From assembly GCA_964480945.1 (NCBI GenBank), contig CAYZRX010000066.1, positions 1-22,387 of the forward strand: a stretch of 22,387 nt of DNA, given 5' to 3'. Shown piece by piece: positions 6,437 to 13,178 of this stretch (its first letter is position 1; every line of letters starts with the position of its first letter). The position numbers and the translations under genes are program-made. The notes beneath the pieces were generated by a model. That model saw nothing but the letters and a program-made list of their open reading frames with translations. It searched no databases and was not told the origin of the DNA. This DNA is from VGWB01 sp964480945 (GTDB lineage: Bacteria; Bacteroidota; Ignavibacteria; UBA10030).

Positions 6437-7618
6437 TTAGACTATCAAATCCAGGAAACCGTTCCCCGACATCCGCCCGACCGCTTTCAACCCGAAATGC
6501 TGGGCCACCGTCTTGCCGGCATCCGCGAAGGAGGACCGGATCCCCAGGCTGACGCCCCTTTTTCCCGCTTTGCTGCGACACAACACCGGGACATACTCGC
6601 GAGAGTGGTCCGTGCTCGCGTCGGTCGGGTCATTCCCGTGATCTGCCGTAATGAGGAGCAGATCGTCCCCTTGAAGTGCTTCCAGGAGATTCGGCAGAGC
6701 TCTATCGAACTCCTCCAGTGCTCGAGCCATCCCGATGGGATCCTGGCGGTGGCCGTAGAGCATGTCAAAATCGACCAGGTTCGTCATCACAAACCCGGTC
6801 GTGATGCTCTTGGAGATCTCAAGCGTTTGCCGGATTCCTTCGGCGTTCGATTTCGTATGGACCTTCCGATCCAGCCCGCGCCCGCAGAACAGGTCGTCGA
6901 TCTTCCCGATCCCGATGGTCTCAACTCCCTCATCCTGGAGCAGGTCGAGCAATGTGGATCCCGGCGCCTCCACTGCGTAGTCCCTTCGGTTCGGCGTGCG
7001 GGTGTACGTGCCGTCCTTCCCGACAAAGGGCCTGGCGATCACCCGGCCGACAGCATGCTCGCCGACCGTCACTTCGTTCCTCGTCTTGGCGCACATCGCA
7101 TACAGCTCACTGAGAGGAATCACTTCCTCGTGCGCCGCGATCTGAAATACAGAATCTCCCGAAGTGTAAACGATCGGAGAGCCGGTCCTGACGTGCTCAT
7201 CCCCCAACTCTTTGATGATCTCTGTTCCGGACGCGGGCTTGTTCCCGAGATAACCCTTGCAGCCGGTTACCCTCAGGAATCTCTCGAGGAGCTCCTCCGG
7301 AAAACCGTTCGGATACAGGGGGAACGGTCGTTCGGTGATCACACCCGCCAGCTCCCAGTGTCCGGTCGTGCTGTCTTTGCCCGCCGAGCGTTCCGCCATC
7401 TTCCCGTAGCATCCGTCGATGACCGTAACTCGAGACCCTTCGCCGATTGGAGCAACCATTCCGAGGCCCAGTCGGGCCAGGTTCGGGATGTTCAAGTCCT
7501 TGACGGCGCGAGCGATGTTCCCCACCGTGTTTGTACCTGCATCGCCATAGTCACCGGCATCGGGGAGTGCCCCCACCCCGAGCCCATCGAGGACCACCAT
7601 GACGGCTTTGCCTGGCAT
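6437..7618 (-). CDS. deoB: Phosphopentomutase
   Basis: DeoB interconverts (deoxy)ribose 1-phosphate and 5-phosphate in nucleoside salvage and is a Mn-dependent member of the alkaline phosphatase superfamily. At 393 aa it has the usual length. It begins MPGKAVMVVLDGLGVGALPD, with metal-ligand Asp11. It has KDSTTGHWEL with the phospho-accepting Thr85 and ITADHGNDPTDASTDHSREY with the second group of metal ligands. An alpha/beta cap domain lies between about residues 100 and 215. No deoC or nucleoside phosphorylase gene is nearby. It is the last gene of a unit with the 64-aa zinc-ribbon protein (46-base gap) and the GAF/GGDEF protein. The start is ATG 7618 with no clear Shine-Dalgarno. Confidence 0.96.
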   Translation of the reverse strand: MPGKAVMVVLDGLGVGALPDAGDYGDAGTNTVGNIARAVKDLNIPNLARLGLGMVAPIGEGSRVTVIDGCYGKMAERSAGKDSTTGHWELAGVITERPFPLYPNGFPEELLERFLRVTGCKGYLGNKPASGTEIIKELGDEHVRTGSPIVYTSGDSVFQIAAHEEVIPLSELYAMCAKTRNEVTVGEHAVGRVIARPFVGKDGTYTRTPNRRDYAVEAPGSTLLDLLQDEGVETIGIGKIDDLFCGRGLDRKVHTKSNAEGIRQTLEISKSITTGFVMTNLVDFDMLYGHRQDPIGMARALEEFDRALPNLLEALQGDDLLLITADHGNDPTDASTDHSREYVPVLCRSKAGKRGVSLGIRSSFADAGKTVAQHFGLKAVGRMSGNGFLDLIV

Positions 7619-7664
7619 CAGGAGGCGGGCTGTTCGAGAGGGTTACGGTGGATGAAGTCAGATG

Positions 7665-7859
7665 TTACGCCAACAATTGTTTCTCGTTGCACTTGCAGAT
7701 TTGGACGCGTTGCCGGTTGAACCGATACGAGCCGTGAGCGGAACGGACCGACTGAACGTAGAGAGTCGGCACCTTCACGGTCCCGCACTTCGGGCACTTG
7801 ACGCCTTTCTCCTGAATTGCCTTCTTCGCCTTCTCTGCAAAGTCTGTTCTTTTTGCCAT
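7665..7859 (-). CDS. Small zinc-ribbon-like conserved hypothetical protein
   Basis: A 64-aa basic protein with an excellent ribosome binding site: GGAGG ends 5 bases before ATG 7859. The N-terminal 20 residues are Lys/Ala rich and probably helical (FAEKAKKAIQEKG). Cys22 and Cys25 (CPKCG) and Cys55 and Cys57 (CKC) form two cysteine pairs, as in a zinc ribbon, around a beta-rich middle with many aromatic and basic residues (SAHGSYRFNRQRVQ). This suggests a small nucleic-acid- or ribosome-associated protein, but I do not recognise a named family. It lies 33 bases after the GAF/GGDEF gene and 46 before deoB, so it is likely co-transcribed with both. Confidence 0.75.
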   Translation of the reverse strand: MAKRTDFAEKAKKAIQEKGVKCPKCGTVKVPTLYVQSVRSAHGSYRFNRQRVQICKCNEKQLLA

Positions 7860-7892
7860 TCAATCCTCCAATCATCCTCTGTATTGTAGAAA

Positions 7893-9812
7893 TCAAAACA
7901 CCCGAACGACGTTCCCGCCGGCATCGATCGCCTTTCTCAGGGTCTGGCTGGCGTTCTCTAACAATTCAATATCGCTCGTTTGACTGATTGCGCCGCAGAC
8001 GCCGATGCTGACCGTCACCGAGAAGCTCTTCTGATCCACGTTGATGATGTTGCTTGCGATGTTCTTGCGCATCTTTTCCGCCCACAGATTTGCCTCGTTT
8101 GCCGAGGTGTTCACCAGAAGCACGGCGAAGCGGTTGAAATCGTACCGACCCACCAGATCATACGGACGGATGGCTGATTTGATCATGCGGCCGACGTTCT
8201 GGAGCACAAAATCGAAGCCTTCCTTCCCATACCGATGCAGGTGGTCGTTCATCGAGTCGATGGAAACCATCACGACGGTCAATTCCGTACTAAAATCGTT
8301 CGCTCGGTGCACCTCCTCCTGGACCCGGCTCATAAAGTACCTGCGCGTGGCAACGCCGGTTGTCTCGTCCATCAGGACGTAATTGTTCACAACATCCGTG
8401 AGATTCAGGATTTCGAGGGCCCACGCCGTCGTCTCGACGAGTTTCTGAAGGAACTTGACATCAGCCTCCGAATAGGTCTTCTTGTCCTTGCTTTCAACAG
8501 CGAGCACGCCGTAGCATCTGCTGACCGACACGACGGGAAGCGCCATCATCGCTCCTGCGCTTTCAACGCGTTCGGCCTTGTAGAATCGGGGCAGTTCAAC
8601 CCCCGCCAGACTGTCGATGATCTTGGGGGTCGCCGTCTGGATGACACTGCCGACCAGGCTCTGCTGCGGATCGATCTCCTGGGCCGGCCCGACGTATGCA
8701 TCATTCATCCGGTTGATGACGAATTGAATGATCCACGCCTTTCTGCTTTCATCGTACAAGATTACGGAAATGTAGTCCCACGCGACCAAACGCGACGTCT
8801 CTTCCGCCAGCGTACGGACCACGTGATGGAGGCTGAATTCCATTCTCAGCTGCTCGCGCATCCGGGAAATCGAACGCAACACTTCGGAATCGAGGAGCAG
8901 ATCATACTTGTCCGTGTAGCTCTTGATGAGTGCGGAGATCAGCTTTGTGAACTGACCGAGCGAGCCGAGTGTCTCCGGCCCGTACGCGTCCTCTTCAACA
9001 CAGTCCACAGTGAGGACCGCGACGGGCTCTCGCGGCACCGCTTGCGTCTTCGAATAGAAGATCGGCACGGCCACAAACGTCTTCACCGGCTCAGACGACT
9101 CGTAATAGCCCAACATTTCAAGCTGGCCGGCCGCGTTGACCTGGTTGAGGATTCTGGGCTGACCCGCCAGGGCAACCTGGCTGATGAGGTCGTTCCCGAT
9201 CTCCCGGCGCCGGTGTGTCATGAACTTGTCGCTGTCGGAAACGAAACTCTCAAGCACCATTTGATTCTTTTCACGGTTGACCCAAAAAAACGCCACCGTG
9301 TGAGCAAAATTCACCTCCTTGATGACCGCCAGCACTTTCTTCATCAAGAATCCAAACTCGGACTTGGGCCCCCCTTCGCGCACATACAAGTCCTCGTTCA
9401 CATCAAAAAAGTCAGAAAGTTGAAACTCGTATTCGCTCGCAGCACGGCTGGATTTCGATTTCATTCCGACGGGGGAGGAACGACGCGTCCCCACCTCCTC
9501 TACAACACCTACCCGATACTGCTTGTCGGTTGGCTGAAAATCGTCGAAGACGAGTTTTTTCATCTCAACTTCTTGCTCCTCTGCTGTGATCGAAAGTCGT
9601 CGCCGTCCCCCTTCCACTCCTTCATCAGGTGACCGCCGTCGTGCCGCGACGATGAGATACGCCAACGCAGACCCGCTGAGTGCAAACGCCAAGATCCTGA
9701 TCAGCGGGCCTGTGACCATCCACCCTATAAAAAACAGAATGACGCCCGCCGCTGCAACCAGTTCCTGCCTTAACGGTAGCCGATTAACCCAGGAACGAAT
9801 TGACTCTAACAT
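7893..9812 (-). CDS. Membrane protein with two GAF domains and a degenerate GGDEF domain
   Basis: A 639-aa protein. Two adjacent hydrophobic segments (about 18-34 and 38-57) anchor it in the membrane. A charged linker runs to about 125, then two GAF-like sensory domains (about 130-295 and 305-470), then a GGDEF-fold domain (about 475-639, DETTGVATRRYF to the end). The diguanylate cyclase signature GGDEF is replaced by DFNRF at 558-562, which should abolish GTP cyclisation. The inhibitory-site motif RxxD is kept as RPYD (549-552), exactly five residues before the signature position. That combination is known from c-di-GMP receptors such as PelD, which also joins membrane helices, GAF and a degenerate GGDEF. 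PelD orthology is not claimed: this protein has two GAF domains and fewer membrane helices. The gene heads the unit with the zinc-ribbon gene and deoB. Confidence 0.88.
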   Translation of the reverse strand: MLESIRSWVNRLPLRQELVAAAGVILFFIGWMVTGPLIRILAFALSGSALAYLIVAARRRSPDEGVEGGRRRLSITAEEQEVEMKKLVFDDFQPTDKQYRVGVVEEVGTRRSSPVGMKSKSSRAASEYEFQLSDFFDVNEDLYVREGGPKSEFGFLMKKVLAVIKEVNFAHTVAFFWVNREKNQMVLESFVSDSDKFMTHRRREIGNDLISQVALAGQPRILNQVNAAGQLEMLGYYESSEPVKTFVAVPIFYSKTQAVPREPVAVLTVDCVEEDAYGPETLGSLGQFTKLISALIKSYTDKYDLLLDSEVLRSISRMREQLRMEFSLHHVVRTLAEETSRLVAWDYISVILYDESRKAWIIQFVINRMNDAYVGPAQEIDPQQSLVGSVIQTATPKIIDSLAGVELPRFYKAERVESAGAMMALPVVSVSRCYGVLAVESKDKKTYSEADVKFLQKLVETTAWALEILNLTDVVNNYVLMDETTGVATRRYFMSRVQEEVHRANDFSTELTVVMVSIDSMNDHLHRYGKEGFDFVLQNVGRMIKSAIRPYDLVGRYDFNRFAVLLVNTSANEANLWAEKMRKNIASNIINVDQKSFSVTVSIGVCGAISQTSDIELLENASQTLRKAIDAGGNVVRVF

Positions 9813-9839
9813 CCGGGCGTCAGTCCTTGCAAGTAGAAG

Positions 9840-9860
9840 ATTTGAGCTCGAAACTCAAAT
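9840..9860 (-). promoter_or_regulatory. Stem-loop/inverted repeat at the 5' end of the GAF/GGDEF transcript
   Basis: ATTTGAG (9840-9846) and CTCAAAT (9854-9860) are perfect 7-base inverted arms around a 7-base loop. They begin at the predicted transcript start (about 9861) of the promoter at 9868-9896. They could be an operator covering the start site or a 5'-terminal stem in the message. Confidence 0.45.
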
Positions 9861-9867
9861 TGTTCAG

Positions 9868-9896
9868 AATTTATGCATTTAACCCAAGAAAGTCAA
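9868..9896 (-). promoter_or_regulatory. Predicted promoter of the GAF/GGDEF-zinc ribbon-deoB unit
   Basis: On the minus strand TTGACT (9896-9891) and TAAATT (9873-9868) have a 17-base spacer, the best primary-sigma match in the window. The leader to ATG 9812 is about 49 bases. It lies back to back with the plus-strand promoter at 9970-9998. Confidence 0.65.
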
Positions 9897-9969
9897 GGTG
9901 AAAACTGAATTCAGACTCACAACCTTCAGAAGCAGACCAGCGATTACGGCCGCCAGAGGGGTGAGTTGC

Positions 9970-9998
9970 TTGCGTGAATTCGTTTTTTTCCCTACTTT
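9970..9998 (+). promoter_or_regulatory. Predicted promoter of the nucleotidyltransferase gene
   Basis: TTGCGT (9970-9975) and TACTTT (9993-9998) are separated by 17 bases that include a run of seven T. The predicted start is near 10005 and the leader to ATG 10043 is about 38 bases. Its position rules out the upstream in-frame GTG at 9974 as a translation start. Confidence 0.5.
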
Positions 9999-10042
9999 GG
10001 TTTGAAAAATTCGCAATTGGACCTAACGAGCGTATCACTTCG

Positions 10043-12553
10043 ATGAAGGCAGTCATTATGGCGGGGGGGTTCGGTACCCGCCTGAGACCTCTTACCTGCA
10101 ACATCCCCAAACCGATGGTCCCGATGCTGAACCGACCGATGATGGAGCACATCGTCGAGCTCCTGAAGCGAGTCGGAATCAACGACGTGGTGGCAACTTT
10201 GTACTATCAGCCGGACGTCATCATGAATCACTTTGACGACGGAAGCGCCTTTGGGATCAAGCTCCAATACCTGAAATCGGATGCGGATTATGGGACTGCC
10301 GGGAGTGTGCGCAACGCCAGAGAGTTCCTGGATCAGAGATTTCTTGTCATCAGCGGCGACGTCTTCACCAACTTCGATCTCTCGGCTGCCATCCGATACC
10401 ACGAGGAAAAGCACGCAAGGGCGACGATGGTGCTCACCCACGTGTCAAACCCACTGCAATACGGTGTCGTCCTCATGCAGGACGATGGTAAGATCAGCCG
10501 GTTTCTCGAAAAGCCGACGTGGGGGGAGGTCTTCAGCGACGCCATCAACACCGGCATCTATATTCTCGAGCCTGAGATCCTCGATCTCGTGCCGCCGAAG
10601 GAGGACTATGATTTCAGCAAGAACCTGTTCCCCCTGATGCTCGAGCGCGATATGGGGTTGTACGGTTACGTGGCCGAGGGATACTGGCGCGACGTAGGCA
10701 ACTTGAATGAATATCAAGACGCCCATTTCGACGTCCTGCGAGGGGCAGTTGCGGTTGCGATTCCAGGCCAAAAGAGCGAGAAGTTGTTCGTCGGCCCCAA
10801 CAGCGTTATTGACACGGATCCGAAGAACATCCTCGGAACCGTCGTGATCGGGGAAAACTCCCACATCCATCACGATGTGACGATCGCGAACTCCGTGATC
10901 GGTGATAACTGTGAGGTGCTTCCGGGGAGCATCATCAGAAATTGCATTGTCTGGGGAGGCACGCAGATTGGGGCAAACGTCGAGATGTCGACCAGCGTCA
11001 TCGGCTCCAAGTGCATTGTCGGGGATGATGTTGTCATCTCTGAAAATGTCTTCATGAGCGACCAGTGCGTCATCGGAAGAAAAAGCCGACTCTCGGCAAA
11101 CATCAAGCTCTGGCCGGAGAAGGTCGTCGAGGAGGGCTCCGTTGTGACTCGGAGTCTGGTCTGGGAGGATCGCTGGCTTCGGGAACTCTTCCGGGAGTCG
11201 AAGGTGCGGGGCGTTTCAAATATCGAGATGAACCCCGAATTCGCCGCCAAACTGGGGGCTGCGTTCGGAGCCCTTGCAGGAGCCGGCACCACCGTGGTGT
11301 GCAGCCGAGACTCCGACAACGTATCCCGCATGATCAATCGTGCGTTCATGTGCGGACTGATGTCATCGGGCGTTCACTGCGCCGATCTCCGCGCGACGTC
11401 GATCCCGATCGTCCGGCACGAACTGAGGAGCGGAAAAGAGCGCGGGGGCATCCATGTCCGCAAGTCGCCCCATGACCGAAACATCACCGACATCATCTTC
11501 TTTGATTCCGACGGGAAGGATCTGCCTGCCGGCAAGGCGAAATCGGTTGAGCGCCTATTCTTCGGCGAGGATTTCACGCGCTCGAGCTACGACGCCGTCG
11601 GCTCCATACGCTTTCCCGAGCGATCGATGGAGAGCTACATCGAGCGGGGATATGCGACGCTGAATGTCCAAGCCATTCGCTCGGCAAACCTGAAACTTGT
11701 GATCGATTACTCCAACGGCATCGCATCCACCATCTTCCCCAACATCCTCGGCAATCTGAACGTTCAGGCCGTTTCCTTGAACGCCTATCTCGATAGCCAG
11801 AAGCTGACACGGTCGGGCGAACAGATCGTCGAATCGTTGCAGGAGCTCGGTCATGTCGTGACGTCGCTCGAGTACGACGTCGGTTGCATGCTTGATCCGG
11901 GCGCGGAGAAGATGCTCGTGGTCGACGAGCGCGGGCACCCGATCGACAACGACCGGCTGCTGACGCTCATGACCAAGCTGGTGGTGCTGGCCAATCCCGC
12001 GATCAAGAAGATCGCGGTCCCCATCTCGGCCTCGGGCGAGGTCGACATGCTGGCTGAGGAATTAGGCCTCACGGTCGTGAAGACTCGCGACAGCCACCTC
12101 GCGCTGATGGAAGCCGCTTCGAACAAGCAGATCAAATTTGTCGGGGGAACAAAAGGGGGGTTCATCTTCAATGACTTCCTGTTCGCCTCGGACGGGATGT
12201 ACTCCGTTGCGAAGCTCCTCGAATGCCTCGCCCTCACCAAGAAGCGTCTCGGTGAGCTCGACAAGGAGACTTTGCGGCTCCACTTGATCAAGAAGGACAT
12301 CCCGTGTTCCTGGAATCTGAAGGGGCAGGTGATGCGGCACCTAATGAAAGACTCCGAGCGTGTCCCGCGCGAGCTGATCGACGGTGTGAAGCTCTTCCCG
12401 CGCGACAAAGACCCGCTCACCTCGGTCTTGCTGAATCCCGACCGAACGCGTCCCCTGTTCCACATCAACGCCGAATCCCGGGACCCTTCGCTTGCCCAGA
12501 GGCTGGCCGTCGAGTATGAAACAAAGCTCAACCGCTGGATCAACAATGCGTAA
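10043..12553 (+). CDS. Sugar-1-phosphate nucleotidyltransferase fused to hexapeptide and phosphomannomutase-like domains
   Basis: An 836-aa fusion protein. Residues 1 to about 235 are a nucleotidyltransferase: MAGGFGTRLRPLT binds the nucleotide, KPMVPMLNRP and EKPTWGEVF match family motifs, and NTGIYI and GYWRDVGN are present. Residues 250-370 are left-handed beta-helix hexapeptide repeats. Residues 380-836 have the phosphoglucomutase/phosphomannomutase fold. Its active site looks degenerate. Ser475 remains in HVRKSPHD, where TASHNP is usual. The DGDADR metal loop reads DPGAEK (618-623), and the GEESGH sugar loop reads GTKGGF (702-707). Similar fusions are annotated as mannose-1-phosphate guanylyltransferases in cyanobacteria and others, but the sugar and nucleotide here cannot be read from sequence. 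ATG 10043 was chosen because MKAVIMAGG is the family N-terminus and the promoter lies just upstream. Confidence 0.9.
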   Translation: MKAVIMAGGFGTRLRPLTCNIPKPMVPMLNRPMMEHIVELLKRVGINDVVATLYYQPDVIMNHFDDGSAFGIKLQYLKSDADYGTAGSVRNAREFLDQRFLVISGDVFTNFDLSAAIRYHEEKHARATMVLTHVSNPLQYGVVLMQDDGKISRFLEKPTWGEVFSDAINTGIYILEPEILDLVPPKEDYDFSKNLFPLMLERDMGLYGYVAEGYWRDVGNLNEYQDAHFDVLRGAVAVAIPGQKSEKLFVGPNSVIDTDPKNILGTVVIGENSHIHHDVTIANSVIGDNCEVLPGSIIRNCIVWGGTQIGANVEMSTSVIGSKCIVGDDVVISENVFMSDQCVIGRKSRLSANIKLWPEKVVEEGSVVTRSLVWEDRWLRELFRESKVRGVSNIEMNPEFAAKLGAAFGALAGAGTTVVCSRDSDNVSRMINRAFMCGLMSSGVHCADLRATSIPIVRHELRSGKERGGIHVRKSPHDRNITDIIFFDSDGKDLPAGKAKSVERLFFGEDFTRSSYDAVGSIRFPERSMESYIERGYATLNVQAIRSANLKLVIDYSNGIASTIFPNILGNLNVQAVSLNAYLDSQKLTRSGEQIVESLQELGHVVTSLEYDVGCMLDPGAEKMLVVDERGHPIDNDRLLTLMTKLVVLANPAIKKIAVPISASGEVDMLAEELGLTVVKTRDSHLALMEAASNKQIKFVGGTKGGFIFNDFLFASDGMYSVAKLLECLALTKKRLGELDKETLRLHLIKKDIPCSWNLKGQVMRHLMKDSERVPRELIDGVKLFPRDKDPLTSVLLNPDRTRPLFHINAESRDPSLAQRLAVEYETKLNRWINNA

Positions 12554-12573
12554 TCCCGCAGTGGTGCGGGATT
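12552..12573 (+). other. Perfect stem-loop overlapping the stop of the fusion gene
   Basis: AATCCCGCA (12552-12560) and TGCGGGATT (12565-12573) form a perfect 9-bp stem with a GTGG loop. The stem begins inside the TAA stop and ends 13 bases before the EIIA start. No T-run follows, so it is not a standard terminator. It could be a processing or stability element, or attenuate expression of the downstream gene. Confidence 0.6.
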
Positions 12574-12586
12574 CGCGGACCAAGAG

Positions 12587-13057
12587 ATGAAGATCATCGA
12601 TATCCTGAACGAACAAGTTGTACGAACGAACCTGCCGGGCACGGCGAAGGCCGAAGTCATCAACACTCTGGTGGATCTCGCGGCAACGCAAGAGCGTGTC
12701 GTCGACAAGGAGAAACTGCGGGAGGCGATTTTCGAGCGGGAGAAGATCATGTCCACCGGCGTGGGATCCGGTTTCGCAATCCCGCATGCCAAGACGGATG
12801 CCGTGACGGACATTGTCGCCGCGTTCGCGGTCACCGCACAGCCGATCGACTACCAGTCGCTCGACGACCAACCTGTCCGGCTCATCTTCCTGCTCGTCGG
12901 CCGCGATAACATGGTGGGCCCCCATATCAAGCTTCTCAGCCGCATCTCCCGTCTGATGAACAAGGAAGAATTTCGGAAACAGCTCCTCGAGGCCGCGTCG
13001 CCGAAGGAGATCCTTGAAATCTTCAAGCAAGAAGAAGCGACCCACTTTGAGGTGTGA
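12587..13057 (+). CDS. ptsN: PTS EIIA protein (PtsN / fructose-mannitol EIIA family)
   Basis: A 156-aa stand-alone EIIA domain of the fructose/mannitol/nitrogen-PTS type. His67 in the motif SGFAIPHAKTD is the predicted phosphorylation site, preceded by the REKIMSTGVG loop seen in PtsN-like proteins. GRDNMVGPHIKLLSRISRLM and a C-terminal helix complete the fold. Stand-alone EIIA proteins usually act as phosphorylation-dependent regulators rather than transporters. No EIIB, EIIC, HPr or EI gene is present here, so the regulatory reading is favoured but not shown. The ATG at 12587 lies 33 bases after the previous stop, with a weak AAGAG upstream. The gene symbol is by family similarity only. Confidence 0.85.
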   Translation: MKIIDILNEQVVRTNLPGTAKAEVINTLVDLAATQERVVDKEKLREAIFEREKIMSTGVGSGFAIPHAKTDAVTDIVAAFAVTAQPIDYQSLDDQPVRLIFLLVGRDNMVGPHIKLLSRISRLMNKEEFRKQLLEAASPKEILEIFKQEEATHFEV

Positions 13058-13178
13058 AATCTCACGTCTCCCTCCCCCGTCCCCTCGCGCAAAGACGCGC
13101 TGGTGCTGCAACTGTTCCCGCAGGCAAGTGTGGGCCCTGGACGACCACGACCTCCTCACTCACGAATAGGATGAGCAG

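Noticed and set aside
6497..7720. Plus-strand open frame opposite deoB
   Set aside because: deoB is complete with all catalytic motifs; the opposite frame has no family features.
8235..9632. Long plus-strand open frame opposite the GAF/GGDEF gene
   Set aside because: The translation has no recognisable domain and mirrors the codon pattern of the real gene on the other strand; the minus-strand frame has clear GAF and GGDEF folds and a promoter.
9974..10042. Upstream GTG start for the nucleotidyltransferase
   Set aside because: It lies within the predicted promoter, and the family N-terminus MKAVIMAGG begins at 10043.
11851..12834. Minus-strand open frame opposite the mutase-like domain and EIIA
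   Set aside because: It crosses two plus-strand genes and is Ser/Arg-rich nonsense.
13058..13178. Possible RNA gene or small ORF between EIIA and hisS
   Set aside because: No tRNA-like fold, promoter or open frame of quality was found; only weak short stems.
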